DNA of 64,000 bases, from contig NZ_CANLVF010000007.1 in the NCBI RefSeq assembly GCF_947494555.1, positions 331,930 through 395,929 of the forward strand. Direction: 5' to 3'. Under the pieces are notes generated by a model. That model worked only from the letters and a program-made list of their open reading frames with translations, searched no databases and had not been told where the DNA came from. Shown here one piece after another: positions 43,149-51,588 of this stretch (positions are counted from its first letter, which is position 1; each line of letters opens with the position of its first letter). The translations under genes and the position numbers were made by a program. The stretch comes from an uncultured Roseibium sp. Its GTDB lineage: Bacteria; Pseudomonadota; Alphaproteobacteria; Rhizobiales; Stappiaceae.

Positions 43149-44702
43149 ATGATACTTAGAAGAAATTCCCTGCGCCGATTGGCAGGCGCGGCAGGCATTG
43201 TCGCAGGTCTTACAAGCTCGGCGGCAGCCGGTGACATTGTCTGGGCCCGGTACGGAGATATCGATTCCCTTGATCCGCATCGCGCAACCAGCACATTGTC
43301 CCTCCAGGTCTGGAGCCTGCTGTACGACACGTTGCTCGCGACGGACGCAGAGGGCCTGCCGGTGCCCCACTTAGCGAAGTCCTGGACATCGAATGAAGAA
43401 GGGACCGAGTATACGTTCAGCCTGCAGGACGGCGTCATGTGCCATGACGGCACACCCCTTGATGCGAATGATGTCAAATACACGATAGATGCGGCCTTCA
43501 GCGAAGAGACGCCAAGCGTCACCAAGGGCAGCTGGGGCCCGATTACGAGTGCAGAGGTCATTGATCCGCTGACCATCAAGCTCACGCTTGAGAAGCCTTT
43601 CGTGGCGATGATCCCGTTCCTCGCGGACAGCTTCTCGTCCATCATTTGCGACAGCAATGGGGACGGCTTCGGAACCACCACGGCCATTGGCTCCGGCCCG
43701 TGGAAACTGGTGTCCTGGACCAAGGGCGACAGGATCGTTCTGGAGAAGAACCCGGATTACAAGAATTTCGGCAAGCTGGCTGAAAACCCCGGAGCGCCTC
43801 ATGAGGACGGTCTCATCATCGCGGTCGTTCCAGAACCTCAGGCGCGGCTGGCGGCCCTGAAAACCGGCGAAGTCCATATCGCCGAGCCGCCGTTTGATGA
43901 TGTGCCATCGATCAAGGAAAGCGGCGAACTGGACATCATCGTTGCCGAGAACACGGGTCAGAACGTGTTTTGGGAGTTTGCGGTCCACCGCCCTCCGTTC
44001 AACGACAAGCGCGCACGCCTTGCGGTTGCCCATGCGACCGATGCCGCAGCGGCAATCAGTTTGATCTATGGTGACCTGTCGGTTCAGGAAAACTGCCCGG
44101 TCTCCCGTGGTGTCTTCGGCAACGATCAGGACTTCTGCGCCCAGTACCGTCCGGGATATGACCCGGAAAAATCAAAGGCGCTGCTCGCAGAACTTGGCTA
44201 CAGCATGGACAAGCCGCTCGAAACCGCTCTGCTCGTCTGGACTGGCGGAAACCGCCAGAAGCTTGGTGAGGTTTTCCAGGCGCAACTGGCGGAAGTCGGC
44301 ATCAAGGCATCCATCGAGATCATGGACATCGGATCTCTCAATGCCCGGGTCCGTCAGGAAAACGAAACGACGACCGGCACAACAGGGTCCATGGATATGA
44401 TGACGTGGTCCTGGTACGACCCGGACATCCTCTACGCTCTCTGGCACACGCCCGGTGCTTATCGCGGCTATACCTCGCCCGAGCTCGACGCAATGCTGGA
44501 CGAAACGCGTGTGTTGACGGATCAGGACGCCCGTAAGGCCAAGGTCCAGGAAGTGTTCAAGTATCTCCTTGAAAACGCGATCCACGTGCCGCTCTACACG
44601 CCCGGCTGGGAATGGGTCTTTGCCGTCCGGCCTGAAGTCGATGGTTTCTTCGTGGCGCCATTTGTCTATCCGAACTTCAGCGACGTGAAACTCGGCGGTT
44701 GA
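43149..44702 (+). CDS. Oligopeptide/nickel-type ABC transporter substrate-binding protein (SBP family 5)
   Basis: A 517-residue exported protein. ATG 43149 is used because AAGGAGAGG precedes it; the longer frame has no signal peptide. The signal peptide runs RRNSLRRLAGAAGIVAGLTSSAAAG. The family marks are DIVWARYGDIDSLDPHRATS, LAKSWTSNEEGTEYTFSLQDGV and GSGPWKLVSW. It is the first of five genes of a DppABCDF-like operon. The ligand could be a peptide, opine or other amide. Confidence 0.9.
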   Translation: MILRRNSLRRLAGAAGIVAGLTSSAAAGDIVWARYGDIDSLDPHRATSTLSLQVWSLLYDTLLATDAEGLPVPHLAKSWTSNEEGTEYTFSLQDGVMCHDGTPLDANDVKYTIDAAFSEETPSVTKGSWGPITSAEVIDPLTIKLTLEKPFVAMIPFLADSFSSIICDSNGDGFGTTTAIGSGPWKLVSWTKGDRIVLEKNPDYKNFGKLAENPGAPHEDGLIIAVVPEPQARLAALKTGEVHIAEPPFDDVPSIKESGELDIIVAENTGQNVFWEFAVHRPPFNDKRARLAVAHATDAAAAISLIYGDLSVQENCPVSRGVFGNDQDFCAQYRPGYDPEKSKALLAELGYSMDKPLETALLVWTGGNRQKLGEVFQAQLAEVGIKASIEIMDIGSLNARVRQENETTTGTTGSMDMMTWSWYDPDILYALWHTPGAYRGYTSPELDAMLDETRVLTDQDARKAKVQEVFKYLLENAIHVPLYTPGWEWVFAVRPEVDGFFVAPFVYPNFSDVKLGG

Positions 44703-44708
44703 GCCGCC

Positions 44709-44739
44709 ATGCCGCCCGGATCTCTGATCCGGGCGGCAT
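44709..44739 (+). other. Intra-operon hairpin after the SBP gene
   Basis: A perfect 14-bp stem (ATGCCGCCCGGATC and its complement, loop TCT) lies between the binding-protein stop and the permease gene. It has no U-run. This is the same design as the hairpin after the sugar-binding protein at 20743, suggesting mRNA stabilisation for high binding-protein expression. Confidence 0.7.
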
Positions 44740-44793
44740 TCATCTAGATCAACGGCTGTTCAATCGAACGCACAATGCTCTAGGGTCGACAGG

Positions 44794-45717
44794 ATGTGGC
44801 GCTTTCTAGGCACCCGGCTCGCAATGGGTGCACTGACAATCTGGATCACGACCATACTCGTGACGCTTCTGATCCACGCCGTGCCCGGGGATCCGGTCCA
44901 GATAATGTATGCCCAAAGCCAGGGCACGACCCCGGAACAGATTGAAGAAGTGCGGCGTTCTCTCGGCCTGGACAGGCCCATTCCCGTTCAATACGCAATG
45001 TTCATCGAGCGCCTTCTTCATGGTGATCTGGGCAATACCATTCGCGGTGGCCAACCTGTGCTCGATGTGATCATGCAGCGTCTGCCGAACACACTGATAT
45101 TGGCATGTGCCGCGATGTTCATCGCCATTTTGATCGGCGTCCCGATCGGTTTCCTGGCGGCCTACCGGGAAGGAAGCGTTGTTGACATCTCGCTCATGGT
45201 TTTGGCCATCGCGGGGATTTCCATGCCGCATTTCTGGCTCGGGCTAATGCTTTTGTTCTTCTTCGCGCTTGAACTGGGTTGGCTCCCGGTCAGCGGCAGC
45301 GGACCACTGAACCTGATCTTGCCCGCGCTCACACTGGGGCTTTCGAACGCTGCTATTTTCGCCCGCCTCACCCGGTCTTCCATGATTGACGTGATGAGCC
45401 AGGATTACGTTCAAACGGCCTTTGCCAAGGGGCTGCCCAAGGCCCTGGTTCTGCGCCGCCACGTGCTTCGCGCCGGCCTCTTGCCGGTCGTGACCATGAT
45501 GGGTCTGCAATTCGCCTTCATGATGGGCGGCACAATTGTCGTTGAGAACATCTTTTCCTGGAACGGTGTCGGCCGCATGGCTGTCGAGGCGATCTTTCAG
45601 CGCGACTATCCGATCATTCAGGGTTTCATCCTGACATTTTCAGTTGTTGTCGTCACGGTGGCGATCGTCATCGATGCGCTTTATGCCGTGCTCGACCCAC
45701 GGATCCGGCGGGCCTGA
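44794..45717 (+). CDS. ABC transporter permease (DppB-like)
   Basis: A 307-residue permease with about six helices. The N-terminal RLAMGALTIWITTILVTLLI and the extracytoplasmic PGDPVQIMYAQ segment are typical of the OppB/DppB type. The loop YVQTAFAKGLPKALVLRRHV, followed by LRAGLLPVV, is the ATPase-coupling motif. It is 1 bp upstream of its partner permease. Confidence 0.92.
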   Translation: MWRFLGTRLAMGALTIWITTILVTLLIHAVPGDPVQIMYAQSQGTTPEQIEEVRRSLGLDRPIPVQYAMFIERLLHGDLGNTIRGGQPVLDVIMQRLPNTLILACAAMFIAILIGVPIGFLAAYREGSVVDISLMVLAIAGISMPHFWLGLMLLFFFALELGWLPVSGSGPLNLILPALTLGLSNAAIFARLTRSSMIDVMSQDYVQTAFAKGLPKALVLRRHVLRAGLLPVVTMMGLQFAFMMGGTIVVENIFSWNGVGRMAVEAIFQRDYPIIQGFILTFSVVVVTVAIVIDALYAVLDPRIRRA

Positions 45718-45718
45718 C

Positions 45719-46585
45719 ATGCAGACGGTGACCGAACCTCAAACGCAGCGTGCGCCGCCCGGTTTCTGGCGGCGGTTGGTGCGCTCGCCAAGCGGGCTGG
45801 TCGGATTGAGCATTGTCCTGCTGCTTGTTTTCTGTGCCGCTTTTGCGGACGTGCTTGCGCCATACAGCCCGACGAAGATGGGCGCCGGCGGCCGCTTTCT
45901 GCCTCCAGGCGGAAAGTATCTTCTGGGAACAGATGAATTCGGACGGGACATGTTTTCCCGAATTTTGTACGGCAGCCGCATCACGCTCCTGATTGGCGCA
46001 GTTGCCGTCGGCATATCGCTTACGGTCGGCATGCTGGTCGGCATGATCGCCGCATTCCGTCGTGGATGGATCGAGGCGATCCTCATGCGCGGCACAGATG
46101 TGCTCTTTTCCTTCACGGAAACGCTGATCGCGCTCAGTTTCGTCGCCGTACTGGGCCCCAGCCTGCAGAACGCGGTTATTGCCGTCGGGGTCGCAGGCGT
46201 TCCCTTCTATGCGCGTACCTGTTACTCGGCAGCGCTTGTCGAAACGTCGAAACCGTATTTTGAGGCAAGCATCGCCGCAGGTGCCGGCCCCGCCCGACTT
46301 GTTCTCACGCATCTCCTGCCAAACGTTCTACCAACGATGATTGTTGTTGCGACCCTGGGCGTTTCAACCGCCATCCTGGCTGCTGCAGGGCTCAGTTTCC
46401 TCGGTCTCGGTGCGCAGCCGCCGACTTCGGAATGGGGATACATGCTTGCCGGGTCGCGTGATTACATCAATCGAGCACCGTGGTTGATGACCATCCCCGG
46501 ATTGGCGATCGCCGTTACGGTCCTCGGCTTCAATCTTCTCGGCGACGGATTGCGGACAAGCCTTGACCCGGTGGAACGGAAATGA
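45719..46585 (+). CDS. ABC transporter permease (DppC-like)
   Basis: A 288-residue permease starting at ATG 45719, directly after the DppB-like stop; the longer frame would overlap it. The N-terminal segment FWRRLVRSPSGLVGLSIVLL and GTDEFGRDMFSRILYGSRI are diagnostic for DppC/OppC. The coupling loop reads YFEASIAAGAGPARLVLTHL, followed by LPNVLPTM. It overlaps the ATPase gene start (ATGA). Confidence 0.92.
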   Translation: MQTVTEPQTQRAPPGFWRRLVRSPSGLVGLSIVLLLVFCAAFADVLAPYSPTKMGAGGRFLPPGGKYLLGTDEFGRDMFSRILYGSRITLLIGAVAVGISLTVGMLVGMIAAFRRGWIEAILMRGTDVLFSFTETLIALSFVAVLGPSLQNAVIAVGVAGVPFYARTCYSAALVETSKPYFEASIAAGAGPARLVLTHLLPNVLPTMIVVATLGVSTAILAAAGLSFLGLGAQPPTSEWGYMLAGSRDYINRAPWLMTIPGLAIAVTVLGFNLLGDGLRTSLDPVERK

Positions 46586-48249
46586 ACGCGCTCCTCTCCG
46601 TCCGCGATCTGGCTGTTCGCATTGGAACCCGACCTTTGGTCGAAGGCATCAGTTTCGACCTGAAGGCCGGTGAAGTTCTGTCTGTTGTTGGAGAAAGCGG
46701 CTCGGGCAAGAGCATGACCGCGAAGGCGCTCATGGGATTGTTGCCGCCAGCGGCAACAGCGACCGGTCGCGCGGAATTCGACGGGGCTGATCTGCTCGAT
46801 GCCGATATCGCACCACCACGGGGCACCGGGATCGGACTGATTTTTCAGGAACCGATGACCGCTCTGACCCCTGTGCTGACCATCGGACTTCAATTGACCG
46901 AAGCTCTCGTGAGCCACGAAATCTGTGATCAAAAGGAAGCACGGCGCAGAGCCGCCGCGATGCTCGACCGGGTCGGCATCCCTCAGCCTGAGATGCGGAT
47001 GCGGCAGTTTCCGCACGAATTGTCCGGTGGAATGCGCCAGCGGGTCGTCATTGCAATGATGATGCTTCTCGGGCCCCGCGTTCTGATCGCAGACGAACCC
47101 ACAACAGCCCTGGATGTCACCGTTCAGGCCCAGATCCTTGACCTTTTACGCGAGATCGTTGCCGAGACAGGTATCGGTCTCATTCTGATCACCCACGACA
47201 TGGGGGTGGTTGCCGAAATGTCCGATACGGTCCTGGTGATGAAATCCGGACAAGCCGTCGAGCATGGTCCGGTGACCCGGATCTTCAAAAGCCCCGAAGC
47301 AGATTACACGCGTACTTTGCTCGACGCAGTCCCCCGCATTGACGCCGCCACGGAGCAGGCAGAAACGAAGCAAGACGTTCTTCTTTCCGTCAGCGACATT
47401 AACAAGACCTTCAACGGCCGGGGGCCTCACCTGTTTCGCCGCCACGGCACCCGGGCCCTCGACAATGTCTCGTTGAACGTTCGAATGGGGGAAACACTGG
47501 CGCTGGTTGGAGAGAGCGGATCGGGTAAAACAACCCTCGGACGGGTCATCGCCCGGTTGACAGAGGCCGATTCGGGAAAAATCCAACTGAACAGCCTGGA
47601 TCTGACCGCCTGCAAGGGCCGCCGCCTGCGCGCGGCACGGCGGCAGGTTCAGATGATCTTTCAGGATCCGTATGCGTCCCTCGATCCGCGCCAGACGGTC
47701 GGTCACACAATCGCGGAGCCTTTGATTATCCACGAGAGGCTGCCGCGCTCCGAGCGAAACGAACGCGTCAGGCAGCTCATCGAGAAAGTCGGTCTAGAAG
47801 CTGACATGGCCCGGCGCTATCCGCACGAGTTTTCCGGTGGCCAACGCCAGCGGATTGCCATTGCCAGGGCGATCGCGGCCCGTCCTTCACTGGTCATCGC
47901 GGATGAACCGACGTCCGCGCTCGATGTTTCGGTTCAGGCTCGTATCCTTGACCTTCTTGAGGAAATGAAGCGTGGTGAGGAACTGACGATGCTGTTCATC
48001 TCACATGACCTCGCGGTGGTTCGCCAGATTGCCGACCGGGTTGCCGTAATGCGGCACGGCAAGATTCTCGAGCTGGGATCCACAACACAGATATTTGCCG
48101 CACCCCGCCACCCCTATACGCGTGCCTTGATCGATGTGGTGCCGGTCCCGGATCCCGCTCGCAAACGAGGTGTCCGCCCGGCTTTGAAGGGAAGCTATCC
48201 TGCCGGTCCGCTTGTCGAAGCGTCTCCCGGTCACTGGGTGGCGTCATGA
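46582..48249 (+). CDS. Fused double ABC ATPase (DppD-DppF-like)
   Basis: A 555-residue protein with two complete ATPase domains. The first (about 1-260) has Walker A GESGSGKSM, signature LSGGMRQRV and LIADEPTTALDV. The second (about 262-555) has GESGSGKTT, FSGGQRQRI and VIADEPTSALDV. The pair replaces separate DppD and DppF. It ends with the typical C-terminus of the family (VVPVPDPARKRG) and overlaps the next gene (ATGA). Confidence 0.93.
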   Translation: MNALLSVRDLAVRIGTRPLVEGISFDLKAGEVLSVVGESGSGKSMTAKALMGLLPPAATATGRAEFDGADLLDADIAPPRGTGIGLIFQEPMTALTPVLTIGLQLTEALVSHEICDQKEARRRAAAMLDRVGIPQPEMRMRQFPHELSGGMRQRVVIAMMMLLGPRVLIADEPTTALDVTVQAQILDLLREIVAETGIGLILITHDMGVVAEMSDTVLVMKSGQAVEHGPVTRIFKSPEADYTRTLLDAVPRIDAATEQAETKQDVLLSVSDINKTFNGRGPHLFRRHGTRALDNVSLNVRMGETLALVGESGSGKTTLGRVIARLTEADSGKIQLNSLDLTACKGRRLRAARRQVQMIFQDPYASLDPRQTVGHTIAEPLIIHERLPRSERNERVRQLIEKVGLEADMARRYPHEFSGGQRQRIAIARAIAARPSLVIADEPTSALDVSVQARILDLLEEMKRGEELTMLFISHDLAVVRQIADRVAVMRHGKILELGSTTQIFAAPRHPYTRALIDVVPVPDPARKRGVRPALKGSYPAGPLVEASPGHWVAS

Positions 48250-49187
48250 CGGTCGGCATCGCGGCAACCGGTCCAAATGCAGGCGCAGGCGTCCTCGCCG
48301 GCCTTCGTGCGATCGAGGCGGTCGGCCACGGCGCCATTGGCGGGTTTGTCAGTTTTGCGGTTCTGTCCGAAGATCAGCAACTGTCTCGTTCAGAAACACA
48401 GACAGGTGGCTCAAGTGGACTTTTACAAAAAGATTTTCCCGAAAACATGCTTGGAGCACCGTTCGCTGCTCTAATTTCCAGCGGTCCGAACCGGCCCGTG
48501 CCCCTGGCCCAGTTCATTGCGGCGCAGCCGGGTGTCGGGCTTGTCACCGGTCATCGCTTTCCTCAAATCCCGGCCGGTGATGGCATACCGTTGAACGCCC
48601 ATGTTCTTGCTGCAATGGAACGTGGTCAGTCACCACAAATGGCCATAGCTGACGTCATTGACCGGTTTCCGGATCATGATGCAGGATTTGTCGCACTCTC
48701 GCTTGATGGCACCATCGCTGCCGGCAACATGCCTGCGGTTCTTCTGCGACGGGATCATGGGTGCGCGACCCGCACCCTCAAGAACCCTCCGGTGTCTGTC
48801 GCGACGATCCATAACGCCATACATCCCAGTCGGGTTCTGGCTGACATGATCAACGACGTTGTTCTTGAGGAAATGTTGCGCCCTCCAGCAGCCGAGCACT
48901 GGATAACCGCATCTCAAGGTATCCGGTTGAGTAAGGGTGAGCGGGCAGAAGTTCATATCAATCACGACGACACAGTCGTTCAAATGCTTCATCCGCAGGC
49001 GATGCTGCATTCCGATCCAGTTCCCTTTGGTCTGGGCGATCAGGTACGGATCATGCACAATGGCAACTCCGTCGGTTGGTTGGGATATGAACCTTTCATG
49101 ATCGTCAAAGACGGAGTGATTGTGAGCATGGACGGCAAACCACGCCTGGAATTGCCGGTTTTCCGCGACCCTGGCTTCAATTGGTAA
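48246..49187 (+). CDS. Unrecognised protein, last gene of the RpiR/Dpp operon
   Basis: A 313-residue soluble protein, ATGA-coupled to the double ATPase. The N-terminus (MTVGIAATGPNAGAGVLAGL) and AIGGFVSFAVLSED resemble the opening strands of Ntn-type hydrolases. The central part DAGFVALSLDGTIAAGNMPA resembles the asparaginase/isoaspartyl-peptidase-like GxxGVVALDxxG core, but I cannot place the nucleophile. Because a DUF1028 (Ntn-like) gene lies on the other side of the regulator, the two may act on the imported compound in sequence. No Pfam family can be named with confidence. Confidence 0.6.
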   Translation: MTVGIAATGPNAGAGVLAGLRAIEAVGHGAIGGFVSFAVLSEDQQLSRSETQTGGSSGLLQKDFPENMLGAPFAALISSGPNRPVPLAQFIAAQPGVGLVTGHRFPQIPAGDGIPLNAHVLAAMERGQSPQMAIADVIDRFPDHDAGFVALSLDGTIAAGNMPAVLLRRDHGCATRTLKNPPVSVATIHNAIHPSRVLADMINDVVLEEMLRPPAAEHWITASQGIRLSKGERAEVHINHDDTVVQMLHPQAMLHSDPVPFGLGDQVRIMHNGNSVGWLGYEPFMIVKDGVIVSMDGKPRLELPVFRDPGFNW

Positions 49188-49634
49188 CGCTCGGTCTACC
49201 CGCTCTTCATACCAACGAACCCGAGTATCCTTTCAGTGCGTAACTGATCAGCACCCATCCCCAAATCAGTCCGTCAGCGAGCCGGGCGCACGTAGATCAG
49301 CGGCAACCGTTGCGGGGCTGTGAGATCTTGGTGTTCAGCGTGCTCTGACGACCGAAATAATGTGCGAGTACGGTTTCATCCGCATTGCGCGTGCGATGCA
49401 GAACACGTGTCCCTCTTCGCAGCAAAGCAATCGAAACGGTATGGAACAGCACCCATGAGAGGCGGAATTGAGGGGCAACACTCGATGTCAATCATGCGCT
49501 CCCGTTCATGTGCCAGCTTTGCCCATACGAAAGCATGTCCTATTTCGCTCTCACCTAAAATTGTCCCCTTAACGCTCTTCAAGTATATACTTGAGAGCCG
49601 ACGGTTCGCGCAATGACAACGAGCACAAGCACCT
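49188..49634. other. Gene-free stretch before the GntR regulator
   Basis: In 447 bp I see no convincing gene on either strand. The only notable element is the palindrome at 49579-49594. Open frames here lack family features and ribosome-binding sites. Confidence 0.6.
49579..49594. promoter_or_regulatory. Palindrome upstream of the HutC-type GntR gene (autoregulatory operator)
   Basis: TCAAGTATATACTTGA is a perfect 16-bp palindrome, 41 bp before the GntR start. It contains the GTATATAC core typical of HutC-subfamily operators. The same core occurs at 57063-57074 and 57949-57962 in this cluster. Confidence 0.75.
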
Positions 49635-50348
49635 TTGACCCAGTCCCTGCACAAGAAAATTCTCGATGATGTCCATAGCAAGATCGTGACCGGCGAATGG
49701 CCGGCGGGTCACCGAATACCTTTCGAGACCGATCTTGCAAAACACTATGGCTGTTCGCGCATGACAGTGAACAAGGCCTTGAGCCAGCTATCCCGGGCCG
49801 GCCTGCTGGAACGCAACAAAAAATGGGGCACCTTTGTCAAGGAACCGCAGACGCTGTCGGCAGCGCTGGAAATCTCCGATATCCGCAAGGAGGTCGAAGA
49901 TGCCGGGAAAACCTACAGTTACACACTGCTTGGTGACACGATCAGAGCCTCAACCGATCGGGAAGCGCAGCAGCTTGACCTCTCCAGAAGCGACCCGGTG
50001 CGAGATATCACATGTTTGCATTTCGCGGATAGCGAGCCGTTTTGCCTGGAGGAGCGGATTATCAATGTCGGCATCGTTCCAGGCTTGAAAGAGATCAGTT
50101 TTGACAGCGTCTCGCCTGGCCTTTGGATGTTGAGGAACATTCCGTGGAACATCGCCGAACACCAGATCCATGCGCTCGCAGCCGACGGCACTATCGCGGA
50201 AACGCTCCAGGTTCCCGATGGCTTTCCATGCCTCGTCGTCGAACGCAAGACCAGGCAAAACGAAGGGTTTGTGACCATTGCCCGCCTGTTCTATCCCGGC
50301 GACAAGCACAGACTTGTCGCAAGTTTTACACCGACCGGGGCCGGTTAG
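49635..50348 (+). CDS. GntR-family regulator, HutC subfamily (UTRA domain)
   Basis: A 237-residue regulator with a GntR wHTH at 1-70 (GHRIPFETDLAKHYGCSRMT, VNKALSQLSRAGLLERNKKW, GTFV) and a UTRA ligand-binding domain (DISCL-like core DITCLHFADSEPFCLEERII). TTG 49635 is the assumed start, without a good ribosome-binding site. An ATG at 49613 runs in another frame and would join this one if one T were missing from the TTT at 49634-49636, so a frameshift is possible. It probably controls the minus-strand operon downstream and the SDR and HisC genes. Confidence 0.85.
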   Translation: MTQSLHKKILDDVHSKIVTGEWPAGHRIPFETDLAKHYGCSRMTVNKALSQLSRAGLLERNKKWGTFVKEPQTLSAALEISDIRKEVEDAGKTYSYTLLGDTIRASTDREAQQLDLSRSDPVRDITCLHFADSEPFCLEERIINVGIVPGLKEISFDSVSPGLWMLRNIPWNIAEHQIHALAADGTIAETLQVPDGFPCLVVERKTRQNEGFVTIARLFYPGDKHRLVASFTPTGAG

Positions 50349-50547
50349 GACCATGAGCTTATAACTCTGAAGGAACGTGGATGCTCAGCGGCAATCACCC
50401 TTGCTGACAGCCGGTGATGTGAAACCCCGCACCCGTGTTCCAGACTTACAACACCTGGATTGTGCCCGCTGCCGAAGCGCCAAGGCATCCCCCTCGCCTC
50501 CGGCACAGGTTAGCCGCTGGAGAAGAACACTTTTCGGCTGCAACGTC

Positions 50548-51588
50548 TCAGTCTGCGCCAGGCTTGCCGCTATCGAAAAATTCAATCAGCGTCTTGATGC
50601 CAGTCGCTTTGCCCGAGCATATCCGGTCGTATTCTGCCGGTGTGTCTTCCGGCGAGATCCTGTGTTCAATGAGGGGTCTGAAGCGATCGGGATGCCGTTC
50701 AAGCAGCTCCACAGCGCGAGGCAATTGATCTTTGAATGCGTGGCAACCGACAAGTGCCAGCTCCCTTTCAACTGCGCCGACAGGATCGAACGGAAACGTT
50801 CCGGATCCAATTCCGACCATCGCCAACGTCGATCCGCTCAGCTTCGCTGCCAGATTGCAAATGACTTCCACGTTGCCGGTCGTGTCGATCACGTGGCGTA
50901 CGGTTTTCCCGGGCAGGCTCTCGAACTGGTTGAAGGCCGCAAGATCGACCGGGTGCCCCGCGCATGCCGTTGCAACGGTTTCAACGCGGAGGCGGTCGCG
51001 GTCACATAAGAGGAGCGGCCGTTGGCAAAGAATATCGGACACTACTGCAGTTAACGCGCCAATCGGCCCGCAGCCGACCACCAGCAACGGATCATGGTTT
51101 TCGATCCGAACCCGATCAAGAGCATGAAGTGCGACTGCCAGCGGCTCGGCAAGCGTTGCAATATCCAGCTCCATCGAGGGATCACAGGCAAGGACAAGCC
51201 GCTGAGGGAGCGTTGTGAAATCAGCAAACCCGCCGTCGATGCTTTCGCCGACAAATCCCAGCTTGCTGCACAGATGATTGTTGCCTTGCAGGCAGTTGAC
51301 GCATTTCGTGCAATAGTCCCTGGAATCCGCGACGACCTTGTCGCCGACCGATAGTCTTGTGACCCCTTCCCCGACCGCATCAACCGTCCCGGCAAACTCG
51401 TGACCGGCGATTGAGGGTCGACGTGAAATCCATTGACCCGTCTTGTAGTTGTGAATGTCCGATCCGCAAATGCCTGCAAAGGCCACCTTGATCCGGACCT
51501 CGCCTCTGCCCGGCGCGGGTGCTGGATCAACATGCTCGAACCTTATGTCCAGAGGATCGTGAAGTCGCACCGATCGCATGCAACTCAC
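50548..51588 (-). CDS. Zinc-dependent alcohol dehydrogenase (MDR family)
   Basis: A 346-residue medium-chain dehydrogenase. Catalytic zinc: Cys in FAGICGSDIHNYK, His in AGHEFAG. Structural zinc: four Cys in DYCTKCVNCLQGNNHLC. The Rossmann motif reads LLVVGCGPIGALTA. It starts with GTG 51588 overlapping the HisD-like stop (GTGA); ATG 51579 is an alternative. It is the last gene of the minus-strand operon. It resembles L-threonine or sugar-alcohol dehydrogenases. In this context it may oxidise a C3 alcohol, analogous to the second dehydrogenase of sulfopropanediol degradation. Confidence 0.88.
   Translation of the reverse strand: MSCMRSVRLHDPLDIRFEHVDPAPAPGRGEVRIKVAFAGICGSDIHNYKTGQWISRRPSIAGHEFAGTVDAVGEGVTRLSVGDKVVADSRDYCTKCVNCLQGNNHLCSKLGFVGESIDGGFADFTTLPQRLVLACDPSMELDIATLAEPLAVALHALDRVRIENHDPLLVVGCGPIGALTAVVSDILCQRPLLLCDRDRLRVETVATACAGHPVDLAAFNQFESLPGKTVRHVIDTTGNVEVICNLAAKLSGSTLAMVGIGSGTFPFDPVGAVERELALVGCHAFKDQLPRAVELLERHPDRFRPLIEHRISPEDTPAEYDRICSGKATGIKTLIEFFDSGKPGAD

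Noticed and set aside
49376..49681. Minus-strand frame of 101 codons before the GntR gene
   Set aside because: Low-complexity and Cys/Arg-rich without domain; it runs across the operator and the GntR start.
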